Position numbers and translations under genes: made by a program. A stretch of 64,000 bases of DNA, taken from positions 186,001 to 250,000 of the forward strand of contig NZ_CP042831.1 in assembly GCF_008000935.1 (NCBI RefSeq), in the 5' to 3' direction. The first letter of the stretch is position 1. The number at the start of each line of letters is the position of its first letter. Under the pieces are notes generated by a model that saw only the letters and a program-made list of their open reading frames with translations, was not told where the DNA came from and ran no database searches. Positions 45,401-52,690 of this stretch are shown piece by piece. This DNA comes from Flavobacterium alkalisoli (GTDB lineage: Bacteria; Bacteroidota; Bacteroidia; Flavobacteriales; Flavobacteriaceae).

Positions 45401-48400
45401 CAGTAGAACTTCCTGAACAAATTGTAGTAGTACCACTTATGGTTACCGTTTGTACCGCAAGGTTTATATTAACTGTATTTGACACAATAGGTGCAAAGTC
45501 CGGAAGTGTTATCTGTAAATAATAGTTACCGTTTTGTGCAGCACTTGTTATGGTTAAACTTGGCGTGGTAGCTCCTGCCACCGCAACACCATCCTTAAAC
45601 CATTGATATGCATAACCCAAATCGGTCATTGGTACATTTCCTGATGGTGTTATGGCAATAAAGTTTGTTATATCGAGCGTAGCAGTTGTGCTGGTACATG
45701 CTAAATAACCTGCCTGAGCAGCTATAGTAACATCAAAGCCTGTTGGATACTCAAGCACAAAAGTATATTGTGCTGTAGCAGCACAGCCTACTGTTTGTGT
45801 AACTGTTACAACATACTCACCATCCTGGGTAGCGTTGATTGTTGAGGTAGTGCCAGCAATAGCAACGCCATCCCTGGTCCATGAGTACTGAGGCCCATTG
45901 GCATCTGTAGTAACAGTTAATGGTTTTGTTTCTCCAGGCAATATCAAATCAAGTGTTGGAGTACTACTGTTTATCGTTACTGTTTCGGTTGTAATAACTA
46001 ATGTGTTCGACTGCATGTTACAGGTACCATTACCTACTGTTATGTAGTAGTTACCATTTGCATTTGCCGAATAAGTCGATGAAGTTGCTCCAAGTATAGA
46101 AACTCCGTCTTTATACCACTGGAAGCTATAAGTTGGCGCAGTTAAACTGGATGATAATAAGGTGTTTCCTCCCGGACAAATTGTAGTGGTACCACTTATG
46201 GTTACCGATTGAACCGCAAGGTTTATATTAACCGTATTAGACACAACAGGAGCAAAATCTGGCATGGTAATCTGTAGGTAGTAATTACCGTTTTCAGCTG
46301 CACTGGTTATATTAAGTGTTGGGGAGGTAGCACCTGCTACTGCAACACCGTTCTTAAACCACTGATATGCATAACCCAAATCGGTCATAGGCATATTACC
46401 TAATGATGTTGTGGCTATAAAATTTGTTATTTCAAGAGTTGCACTTGTGCTGGTACAGGCAAGGTAGCCTGCCTGAGGAGCTATAGTTACATTAAATCCT
46501 GTTGGGTATTCAAGTACAAAAGTATACTGAGCAGTTTCCGGACAGCCTACTGTTTGTGTTACCGTTACTACATATTGACCGTCCTGTGTCGCATTGAGCG
46601 TAGCTGTAGTACCTGCAACAGGAACACCATCTCTGGTCCATGAATACTGAGGCCCGTTGGCATCAGTAGTAATAGTTAATGGTTTTGTTTCACCAGGCAG
46701 TATCAAATCCAATGCAGGAGTGCTACTGTTTATTGTTATTTCATCCTGAACCACACTAATTGTGTTTGACTGCTGCACACAAACTCCTGCTGTAACAGTC
46801 ATATAATAATTACCTTCGGCAGTCGCTGTGTAATTATAAGTAGTTGCTCCAGGTATCACTACAGCATCTTTATACCACTGATAAGTATAACTGGAAGATG
46901 TTACATTTGAAGTTAATGTTACCGAACCACTATCACATAAAATAGAGCTTCCTGAAATTACCGGCGTAGGAGCACTTAAATTAATAGTAAGAGCATTAGA
47001 AACTATTACACCATAACCCGGAATGGTTATTCTTAATTCATAACTACCATTTAAAGTAGGGCTATTTAATGTTAAGCCCGTACCTATACCTCCTGATACG
47101 GCCACACCATCTTTATACCACTGATAGCTGTATCCTAAAGTATTACCTATAAGATTAACAATACCGCTTAAAACCGTAGCATCAAACTGGAAAATAGAAA
47201 GATCTACCGTAGCACTGCTACATGATGTGTAAGAAGGCGATGTTTGTATAAGTAAATCAAAACCGGTAGGATATACTATACTTACTGTAGCTTCTTTAAC
47301 TATATTACAAGGGGTAGGCTGTGTTACTACTACTTTGTAGTTACCCGGTTGGTTAACATTTAAAGTAAGCCCGTTTGCCCCCGAAATTAATACGTTATCC
47401 TTATACCATGCTATATTTGGCGAAATTGCATCTGTTATAGCCGTTAGTGTTAAGGTTTCTCCCGGGATAATTGATGTAGGGACTGCCGGATCTATATCTA
47501 AAGTAAAATCGGTGGTATTTAGTGTAATGGAATTTGAGTCGAAGCTACAACCGTTACTTGTTAATACTAAATGATAAACACCGCCCTGTGTGGCAGCGTA
47601 TGTAGCAGAGGTTGCTCCGGGTATTAAGACATTGTCTTTGTACCATTTATATGTATAACCTGGCTGCTGGAGGACGCTCGTGAGCAAAATGTTACTGGAA
47701 GGACAAATTGTTGTTTCATTGCCGGCCGATTCAATAGTTGGATAGAGTATTGATTGTGCGTTGACCTGAATTATATTTGAATAGGAATTCATGACACACG
47801 GCCCGTAATCTACAATAACGTAATAAGAACCCGCTTGAGAAACTGTAATACTACTACCTGTCTCTCCCGGTATTTCCACATAATCTTTATACCAGATATA
47901 AGTTAACTGAGGATAATATAATGGTGAAGCCGGCGTTCCAGTATTATCAATTTGTAACACCTGGCTACCGCCTCCGCATAAATTCACAGTGCTTATATTG
48001 CCATTTACAGAAAAAGGCTGATTATGTACAGCATAATAAGCCGAAAAGGCTACACTTGGAGCACTGATTTTTATCGGATTTGTACTTCTTACCCTAATCC
48101 TGTAAGCATCTCCGTAAGTATTAGAAGGAAACACAAAGCTGCCTGATACCGGCGATGTTGTATTAGTTAGTGTGGTTAATATAGTTGGAGAGGTAAAATC
48201 TCCTGTTGGACTTGAAAGCTCTACAATAAACTGATTTGTAGGGCCAAGGTTTGCAGCTGGGAAAAATGAAAAGGAGAAATTGAAGCCACCAGAACTGGCA
48301 GATGCACAGGCCTGAGTAAATCCTACACTGGGTGTAGAGATTGTTATTTGCGAGTAACCGCAAGTAACAAACCCTACACAAACTACTAAATAGTAGAATA

Positions 48401-48431
48401 ATAGATATTTTCTAACAAAAAGGTCGTGCAT
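42441..48431 (-). CDS. Large Ig-like repeat surface protein with type IX (type B) C-terminal domain (SprC-like)
   Basis: The frame can begin at 48467, but the methionine at 48431 gives a normal signal peptide (MHDLFVRKYLLFYYLVVCVG, ending GYSQ), so this start is preferred and gives 1996 residues. The body is made of Ig-like modules with YQWYKDGV and NGNYYLQITLPDF motifs, arranged in a longer repeat of about 254 residues. The C-terminus (NTITPNNDGKNDKWALPAKY and after) is the gliding-motility-associated sorting domain. It is the first gene of the four-gene cluster, in the position of sprC. It is probably secreted by the type IX system and exposed at the surface; its ligand is unknown. Confidence 0.82.
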   Translation of the reverse strand: MHDLFVRKYLLFYYLVVCVGFVTCGYSQITISTPSVGFTQACASASSGGFNFSFSFFPAANLGPTNQFIVELSSPTGDFTSPTILTTLTNTTSPVSGSFVFPSNTYGDAYRIRVRSTNPIKISAPSVAFSAYYAVHNQPFSVNGNISTVNLCGGGSQVLQIDNTGTPASPLYYPQLTYIWYKDYVEIPGETGSSITVSQAGSYYVIVDYGPCVMNSYSNIIQVNAQSILYPTIESAGNETTICPSSNILLTSVLQQPGYTYKWYKDNVLIPGATSATYAATQGGVYHLVLTSNGCSFDSNSITLNTTDFTLDIDPAVPTSIIPGETLTLTAITDAISPNIAWYKDNVLISGANGLTLNVNQPGNYKVVVTQPTPCNIVKEATVSIVYPTGFDLLIQTSPSYTSCSSATVDLSIFQFDATVLSGIVNLIGNTLGYSYQWYKDGVAVSGGIGTGLTLNSPTLNGSYELRITIPGYGVIVSNALTINLSAPTPVISGSSILCDSGSVTLTSNVTSSSYTYQWYKDAVVIPGATTYNYTATAEGNYYMTVTAGVCVQQSNTISVVQDEITINSSTPALDLILPGETKPLTITTDANGPQYSWTRDGVPVAGTTATLNATQDGQYVVTVTQTVGCPETAQYTFVLEYPTGFNVTIAPQAGYLACTSTSATLEITNFIATTSLGNMPMTDLGYAYQWFKNGVAVAGATSPTLNITSAAENGNYYLQITMPDFAPVVSNTVNINLAVQSVTISGTTTICPGGNTLLSSSLTAPTYSFQWYKDGVSILGATSSTYSANANGNYYITVGNGTCNMQSNTLVITTETVTINSSTPTLDLILPGETKPLTVTTDANGPQYSWTRDGVAIAGTTSTINATQDGEYVVTVTQTVGCAATAQYTFVLEYPTGFDVTIAAQAGYLACTSTTATLDITNFIAITPSGNVPMTDLGYAYQWFKDGVAVAGATTPSLTITSAAQNGNYYLQITLPDFAPIVSNTVNINLAVQTVTISGTTTICSGSSTVLSSSLTAPTYSFQWYKDGVAIPGATTSTYSANAEGDYYITVGNGTCNMQSNTLTITTAVVNINSSTPTLDLILPGQTKPLTVTTDANGPQYSWTRDGVAIAGTTSTINATQDGEYVVTVTQTVGCAATAQYTFVLEYPTGFDVTIAPQAGYLACTSTSATLDITNFIAITPSGNVPMTDLGYAYQWFKDGVAVAGATTPSLTITSAAQNGNYYLQITLPDFAPVVSNTVNINLAVQTVTISGTATICPGSTTLLSSSLTAPSYSFQWYKDGVAIPGANSATYSANAVGDYYITVGNGTCNMQSNTITVTLETISVNSTNPVVDIILPGQNKLITVTTDAMGPQFAWTRNGVALPETTGTLTATQDGQYVVTITQTIGCTTTTQMTFVLGYPTGFTIAIAPDASYSPCASTSVDLDISSFIAITSEGNIPMTDLGYAYQWFLNGVAIPGATSPSYTVNDATQNGNYRLQVIMPGFSALLSNTVSITLSIGTVDISQSGLLCPDDPQVDLTSSVTIPSYGYEWFKDGVSVATGNNPVYTAIAEGEYYVVVTTPSCSFVSNTLDLILSDFSLTPDTPLEDVIIPGENKVLSVTTNALSPIFTWYKDGVVLPTETTSSMYVNTAGEYKIEVKQTQDCSIVKELTFIMTYPIGFDIQIAPDGDFVECADTATSLNIVVFDALRPMGGTIDILDNNYGYGYQWYNNGTPISGATGTSITVNESGEYHLEVTIPDFGPIASNTITVNLGFIDNVTIATNDVFCAEGTTINITSNVNDSAYTYKWYKVGSSTVIGNSNSIAVTEGGSYFMEVSYENCTISSNVLEVIPYDMSQVAISTGPTFDLPEGTTSTITASGAESYTWYLNGVVVSNSPSVEVSQGGLYTVVATVGDCEETREVMVSVVENNVIAIPNTITPNNDGKNDKWALPAKYVNKDNVEIVIYAPSGTIVFRASNYMNNWPESDFTYSTKSLVYYYTIMEDNEITKRGSITIVE
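43440..47900 (-). repeat. About six ~760-bp (254-residue) repeats in the SprC-like protein
   Basis: The motif YP(T/I)GF recurs with its codons near 43455, 44217, 44979, 45738, 46497 and 47258, a regular step of 759-762 bases. Each unit holds three Ig-like modules. The two units between about 44.2 and 45.8 kb are the most alike; the ends are more diverged. Confidence 0.8.
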
Positions 48432-48645
48432 CCTATAGTTGATGTTTTGGCGAATTTCAACTTTCAATAATAAACCTATGTAAACAAATTCTTATCAAAA
48501 AAACAAATCGACAAAACACTCATTAAATACGACAAATAACACCTTTTGGTTTTATATGTGTTTTTTATCGATAAAAATCGCATCTTTTTTTTGAAGTAAA
48601 ATGGGGTAGAAAATAGCTGTAAAAAGAATATTTTTAATTTATTTT

Positions 48646-48696
48646 TTAACTTTTTTAACATTTTACAGTTAACAATATTGTTAACAAATTTTTAAC
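48646..48696. promoter_or_regulatory. Cluster of TTAAC boxes with an 18-bp palindrome
   Basis: Five TTAAC words start at 48646, 48655, 48669, 48681 and 48692. The middle two form the perfect palindrome GTTAACAATATTGTTAAC (48668-48685). This lies in the 366-base gap between the SprC-like gene and the DUF1508 gene, about 240 bases before the adhesin start. No clear TAnnTTTG was found for the adhesin operon. A second palindrome TTTTTATCGATAAAAA is at 48562-48577. No real gene was seen in this gap. Confidence 0.35.
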
Positions 48697-48740
48697 AGGA
48701 TAAATTTTATACCCTGTTAGTTTATTTAAAAAATAAATAA

Positions 48741-48776
48741 AAAAGCAGTGTTATTTGAATTAATAACACTGCTTTT
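48741..48776 (-). terminator. Terminator of the DUF1508 gene
   Basis: A perfect 15-bp stem (48741-48755 with 48762-48776) with a 6-base loop is followed leftward by a T-rich run. It ends the leftward DUF1508 transcript and so insulates the adhesin operon. Confidence 0.85.
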
Positions 48777-48797
48777 AATACATATATTTTTTAATAT

Positions 48798-49124
48798 TTA
48801 TTCGTCTATAACTTCAGCATCAGGAGCGTTTTTTTTAACCGATTCAATACCATTATCCCTTCCCGAGGTGCTCTCATACATTTGGCTGCTACCTATTACC
48901 TGTCCGTTACCGGCCTTCAGATTAAAATAGTGCTTACCGTTTGCAGCTGTCTCCTTCACATATTTTTCGTCTTTTGGAGCGTTTTCTTTTACAGAAGAGA
49001 TTCCGTTATCACAAGACGCTTTACTTTTATACATCTCACTTGTTAAGATAATTTCGCCGTTACCGGCTTTCAGATTAAAATAAAAATCTCCATTTTTTGC
49101 TGTTTTTCTTACAAATTTTCCCAT
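48798..49124 (-). CDS. DUF1508 / YegP-family protein
   Basis: This 108-residue cytoplasmic protein has two copies of the DUF1508 motif, FNLKAGNGEIILTSEMY (about 17-33) and FNLKAGNGQVIGSSQMY (about 67-83). Each is followed by a D-N-G-I-x-S-V-K segment. The two-repeat layout is the usual one for YegP-type proteins. The exact role is unknown; the family is small and widespread. A TAAATTTG -7 box is at 49151-49158. Confidence 0.9.
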   Translation of the reverse strand: MGKFVRKTAKNGDFYFNLKAGNGEIILTSEMYKSKASCDNGISSVKENAPKDEKYVKETAANGKHYFNLKAGNGQVIGSSQMYESTSGRDNGIESVKKNAPDAEVIDE

Positions 49125-49150
49125 AGTTAAATTGGTTTTTCGATTTCTAT

Positions 49151-49158
49151 CAAATTTA
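49151..49158 (-). promoter_or_regulatory. -7 element of the DUF1508 gene
   Basis: Leftward TAAATTTG lies 27 bases before the start codon. No TTG stands at the usual -33 distance. Confidence 0.45.
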
Positions 49159-49323
49159 ACAATACACTACAAAATAAACCTTAAATTATTGTTAATAGAG
49201 TTTGTAAACAAAACAACAAAACAGCTAATTAACCATAAAATTCTTAATCAGCTGATAGTAAGATGAATGCCAATTAGTTAATTTTTTGATTAATATATAA
49301 AAATATTAAATAAATGAGCCGCA

Positions 49324-49356
49324 GTTTATTTAAATATTAAATAAACATTAACTTTG
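49324..49356 (+). promoter_or_regulatory. Inverted repeat and -7 element of the small lipoprotein gene
   Basis: A perfect 10-bp inverted repeat (49324-49333 with 49337-49346, GTTTATTTAA and its partner) ends two bases before the -7 box TAACTTTG (49349-49356). The start codon follows 22 bases later. The repeat covers the -33 region, so it could be an operator. The rest of the 254-base gap from 49125 is AT-rich and shows no gene. Confidence 0.4.
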
Positions 49357-49378
49357 TAAAGTTAAAACCCCACACCCC

Positions 49379-49807
49379 ATGAAAAAATTAACTTTATCAT
49401 TACTGATAGGGCTAGTTGCCTTATTTGTAACATCTTGCGAGACTGACGAAATTAACCAATCTTCAAACGAAACCGAAGCTTCAGTAGTAAATCAGGCAGT
49501 CCCAATTCAGTTGAAAGGAGAATATACTCTCCACACTGGCGCCCCAACAACAGGCAAAGAACCCGTTGTTATTACCATATCAGACAATAAGGTATGGATA
49601 AAGGATATGTACAACCTTGATCTTATAGATTACAGGGTATTTGTAAACGGAGACTGTTGGATGATAATTTACCTTTCTGATACTACCGAACTAAGGTTTA
49701 GCGACTACATGAAAGAGCAAAACCTTATACACCTTACACTTTGGGAAAACGGCATAATGACTCAGGAATTAGGAGTTTATGACAAAACACTACCTTTACA
49801 ACAATAA
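49379..49807 (+). CDS. Small hypothetical lipoprotein
   Basis: This 142-residue protein has a lipobox at FVTSC (Cys20) followed by acidic ETDE. No known domain was recognised in the mature part, which looks beta-rich (VVITISDNKVWIKD, LTLWENGIMTQELGVYD). It stands alone between its own promoter and terminator. Confidence 0.75.
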   Translation: MKKLTLSLLIGLVALFVTSCETDEINQSSNETEASVVNQAVPIQLKGEYTLHTGAPTTGKEPVVITISDNKVWIKDMYNLDLIDYRVFVNGDCWMIIYLSDTTELRFSDYMKEQNLIHLTLWENGIMTQELGVYDKTLPLQQ

Positions 49808-49843
49808 AAAAGAAAGCCACTCAAATGAGTGGCTTTCTTTTTT
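49806..49843 (+). terminator. Terminator of the small lipoprotein gene
   Basis: An 18-bp stem (49806-49823 with 49826-49843) overlaps the stop codon of the lipoprotein gene, with A-rich and T-rich arms. The innermost pairs probably open to form the loop. Confidence 0.88.
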
Positions 49844-49870
49844 ACTTATTAATTATACAAGTATAAACAA

Positions 49871-49898
49871 AAAAGGCTTCACAAATGTGAAGCCTTTT
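49871..49898 (-). terminator. Terminator of tRNA-Met copy 1
   Basis: A 13-bp stem AAAAGGCTTCACA / TGTGAAGCCTTTT has the central bases AA. It follows the tRNA after six bases on the leftward strand. Confidence 0.85.
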
Positions 49899-49904
49899 AC
49901 TTAG

Positions 49905-49977
49905 TAGCGGGAACAGGACTCGAACCTGTGACCTTCGGGTTATGAGCCCGACGAGCTGCCTACTGCTCTATCCCGCG
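49905..49977 (-). tRNA. Initiator tRNA-Met (anticodon CAT), copy 1
   Basis: This is a 73-base cloverleaf without encoded CCA. The anticodon loop is CTCATAA. Two initiator marks are visible: three G-C pairs at the base of the anticodon stem (GGG/CCC) and a mismatch of C1 with U72. It is identical to copy 2. Confidence 0.93.
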
Positions 49978-49989
49978 ATGTTTCGGGTG

Positions 49990-49997
49990 CAAATATA
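49990..49997 (-). promoter_or_regulatory. -7 element of tRNA-Met copy 1
   Basis: Leftward TATATTTG lies 12 bases before the tRNA. No TTG is present 19 bases upstream, unlike copy 2, because the duplicated segment stops near here. This copy may depend on read-through or have a weaker promoter. Confidence 0.5.
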
Positions 49998-50076
49998 CAA
50001 CATTATTATTGAAATACCTCGCCATATCTAATTTAATTACCTTTTCTAATATTTTAACACATCTCAAAAAAAACAA

Positions 50077-50104
50077 AAAAGGCTTCACATTTGTGAAGCC
50101 TTTT
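50077..50104 (-). terminator. Terminator of tRNA-Met copy 2
   Basis: The stem is the same as after copy 1 but the central bases are TT instead of AA. The whole hairpin is thus the reverse complement of the other. Confidence 0.85.
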
Positions 50105-50110
50105 ACTTAG

Positions 50111-50183
50111 TAGCGGGAACAGGACTCGAACCTGTGACCTTCGGGTTATGAGCCCGACGAGCTGCCTACTGCTCTATCCCGCG
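50111..50183 (-). tRNA. Initiator tRNA-Met (anticodon CAT), copy 2
   Basis: Identical over all 73 bases to copy 1, 206 bases away, with the same initiator features. It has the better promoter of the two. Confidence 0.93.
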
Positions 50184-50195
50184 ATGTTTCGAGTG

Positions 50196-50226
50196 CAAAT
50201 ATACAACCATTATACAGAACTACAAG
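50196..50226 (-). promoter_or_regulatory. Promoter of tRNA-Met copy 2 (TTG-N19-TATATTTG)
   Basis: The leftward -33 TTG (50223-50225) is followed by 19 bases and the -7 box TATATTTG (50196-50203). This is an exact fit to the Bacteroidetes housekeeping promoter. Confidence 0.75.
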
Positions 50227-50273
50227 AAAAACACACAAAAATCTTTTTATTTCTTCTATTGCGCTGATATGAC

Positions 50274-50281
50274 TACCTTTG
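50274..50281 (+). promoter_or_regulatory. -7 element of era
   Basis: TACCTTTG lies 18 bases before the ATG at 50300. It overlaps an upstream TTG codon at 50279, which therefore cannot be the translation start. Confidence 0.6.
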
Positions 50282-50299
50282 CAGCATAACTTTTTTTAT

Positions 50300-51184
50300 A
50301 TGTCACATAAAGCAGGCTTTGTAAATATTATAGGTAACCCAAATGTGGGCAAATCTACCTTAATGAACGCCTTTGTAGGCGAACGCCTTTCTATTATAAC
50401 TTCTAAAGCACAAACCACAAGACACCGTATACTGGGTATTGTAAACGGAGAGGATTTTCAGGTAGTACTATCAGATACCCCGGGTATCATAAAACCGGCC
50501 TATGAGCTGCAAACATCCATGATGGATTTTGTAAAATCGGCCTTTGAGGATGCCGATGTACTTATATACATGGTAGAGATTGGAGAAAAAGAATTAAAGG
50601 ACGAAGCCTTCTTTAATAAAATCATCCATGCTAAAATCCCGGTACTGCTATTACTCAACAAAATAGACAAGTCTTCTCAGGAACAACTGGAAGAGCAGGT
50701 AGCACTTTGGAAAGAAAAAGTACCTAATGCCGAAATATATCCTATTTCTGCACTAAAGAACTTTAATGTTGCCGAAGTATTCAACCGTATTTTAGAATTA
50801 CTTCCTGCATCTCCTCCATATTACCCTAAAGACGCACTTACCGATAAACCGGAGCGATTTTTTGTAAACGAGACCATCCGTGAAAAAATCCTTCTTAATT
50901 ACGATAAGGAAATTCCGTATGCCGTTGAGATTGAAACAGAGGAATTTTTAGAAGATGATGATATTATAAGGATAAAAGCCCTTATTATGGTAGAGCGCGA
51001 TACCCAAAAAGGTATCATTATAGGCCATAAGGGAGCAGCCATTAAAAAAGTAGGCATTCAGGCAAGGGAAGACCTTGAAAAATTCTTTGGTAAGCAAATA
51101 CACCTGGAGATGTTTGTAAAGGTCAACAAAAACTGGCGATCAAACTCTTTCCAGCTAAGGCGTTTCGGTTATAATCAAAAATAG
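50300..51184 (+). CDS. era: GTPase Era
   Basis: This 294-residue GTPase acts in maturation of 16S rRNA and the small ribosomal subunit. The G1 loop GNPNVGKS is near 11-18, DTPG (G3) and NKID (G4) follow. The C-terminal KH RNA-binding domain has the signature IIIGHKGAAIKKVG. The frame can be extended to a TTG at 50279, but the promoter -7 box lies there and MSHKAGFVNIIGNPN is the normal Era beginning. It is followed by Der, 107 bases downstream, with its own promoter. Confidence 0.97.
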   Translation: MSHKAGFVNIIGNPNVGKSTLMNAFVGERLSIITSKAQTTRHRILGIVNGEDFQVVLSDTPGIIKPAYELQTSMMDFVKSAFEDADVLIYMVEIGEKELKDEAFFNKIIHAKIPVLLLLNKIDKSSQEQLEEQVALWKEKVPNAEIYPISALKNFNVAEVFNRILELLPASPPYYPKDALTDKPERFFVNETIREKILLNYDKEIPYAVEIETEEFLEDDDIIRIKALIMVERDTQKGIIIGHKGAAIKKVGIQAREDLEKFFGKQIHLEMFVKVNKNWRSNSFQLRRFGYNQK

Positions 51185-51237
51185 AAACCATTTAAGGCAT
51201 ACAAAGTTAGGGCTGCAAAAACTTTACAACTTTTAAC

Positions 51238-51270
51238 TTTGTGACTTTACAACTTATTAGTGTACTTTTG
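51238..51270 (+). promoter_or_regulatory. Promoter of der
   Basis: TTTG (51238-51241) is followed 21 bases later by TACTTTTG (51263-51270), which fits TAnnTTTG. The ATG lies 21 bases downstream. Confidence 0.55.
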
Positions 51271-51291
51271 CAAAAAATTTAAAACAACGGG

Positions 51292-52602
51292 ATGAATAAT
51301 ATCGTAGCCATAGTAGGAAGGCCAAATGTAGGTAAGTCTACTTTTTTTAACCGACTGATACAGCGCAGAGAAGCCATTGTAGACTCTGTGAGTGGCGTTA
51401 CGCGCGACAGAAATTACGGAAAGAGCGAATGGAATGGAAAAGAGTTTTCTGTTATTGATACCGGTGGTTACATAAAAGGATCAGACGATATCTTTGAAGG
51501 CGAGATACGCCGTCAGGTAGAACTGGCTATCGACGAGGCCGATGTTATTATATTTGTTGTTGATGTTGAGGAAGGTATAACTCCAATGGACGAAGAGGTT
51601 GCCAAACTTCTTAGAAAAATTACCAAACCTATACTTCTTGCCGTTAATAAGGTAGATAATGCCATGCGCGAAAAAGACGCTTATGAGTTCTATAATCTTG
51701 GGCTTGGAGAGTATTATACCATTGCTGGTATGAGCGGTTCGGGCACAGGAGAACTTTTAGACGCCCTTGCTGATTTATTACCGGAACCGGAAGAAAAAGA
51801 TGAGAATGTAGAAGCCTTACCCCGTTTTGCTGTAGTTGGACGACCTAATGCCGGTAAATCATCTTTCATTAACGCTCTTATTGGCGAAGACAGATATATA
51901 GTTACTGATATTGCCGGTACTACCCGCGATGCCATTGATACAACATACAACCGTTTTGGTTTTGAATTCAACCTGGTAGATACTGCAGGTATACGCCGTA
52001 AGGCTAAGGTTAAGGAAGACCTTGAGTTTTACTCGGTAATGCGTTCGGTTAGGGCTATTGAGCACAGTGATATATGTATCCTGATGATTGATGCTACCCG
52101 TGGTTTTGAAGGACAGGATCAGAGTATTTTCTGGCTTGCAGAGAAAAACCGTAAAGGGGTGGTAATTCTTGTAAACAAATGGGACCTTGTAGAGAAAGAC
52201 ACTATGAGTACCCGTGACTATGAGAAAAAAATACGCGAAGAGCTTCAGCCGTTTACCGATGTGCCTATTCTTTTCGTTTCAGCATTAACAAAACAGCGTT
52301 TACTTAAAGCACTTGAAACAGCTGTACAGGTTTTTGAAAACAGAAAACAGCGTATAGCTACTTCTAAACTTAACGAATTGATGTTGCCAATTATAGAAAA
52401 CTATCCGCCACCGGCGTTAAAAGGTAAATATGTTAAGATTAAGTTCTGTATGCAGTTACCTACACCTACGCCTCAGTTTGTGTTTTTCTGTAATTTACCA
52501 CAATATGTTAAAGAACCATATAAACGATACATAGAGAATAAGTTACGTGAGAATTTCGATTTTTCGGGTGTTCCGATAGATATTTATTTCCGTCAGAAAT
52601 AA
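51292..52602 (+). CDS. der: Ribosome biogenesis GTPase Der (EngA)
   Basis: This 436-residue protein has two GTPase domains in tandem, with P-loops GRPNVGKS (9-16) and GRPNAGKS (183-190), each followed by DTGG or DTAG and NK-D motifs. The C-terminal KH-like domain includes the [12 protein letters not shown] segment. It takes part in large ribosomal subunit assembly. Length and layout are normal for the family. Confidence 0.97.
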   Translation: MNNIVAIVGRPNVGKSTFFNRLIQRREAIVDSVSGVTRDRNYGKSEWNGKEFSVIDTGGYIKGSDDIFEGEIRRQVELAIDEADVIIFVVDVEEGITPMDEEVAKLLRKITKPILLAVNKVDNAMREKDAYEFYNLGLGEYYTIAGMSGSGTGELLDALADLLPEPEEKDENVEALPRFAVVGRPNAGKSSFINALIGEDRYIVTDIAGTTRDAIDTTYNRFGFEFNLVDTAGIRRKAKVKEDLEFYSVMRSVRAIEHSDICILMIDATRGFEGQDQSIFWLAEKNRKGVVILVNKWDLVEKDTMSTRDYEKKIREELQPFTDVPILFVSALTKQRLLKALETAVQVFENRKQRIATSKLNELMLPIIENYPPPALKGKYVKIKFCMQLPTPTPQFVFFCNLPQYVKEPYKRYIENKLRENFDFSGVPIDIYFRQK

Positions 52603-52635
52603 AGATTTTCTTGCATTTAACATACTAAAACAATT

Positions 52636-52678
52636 AATTAGCTGTTTATTAAGTCAAAACCTTACTAACCAGCTAATT
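52636..52678 (+). terminator. Weak inverted repeat after der
   Basis: AATTAGCTG (52636-52644) can pair with CAGCTAATT (52670-52678), which is followed by a T-run. The 25-base loop is long, so termination is uncertain. Confidence 0.3.
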
Positions 52679-52690
52679 TTTTTTGTTGCT

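Noticed and set aside
48476..48661. Leftward 61-codon frame before the SprC-like gene
   Set aside because: Very Lys/Phe-rich composition reflects AT-rich intergenic DNA; there is no recognisable domain and it lies in the likely promoter region.
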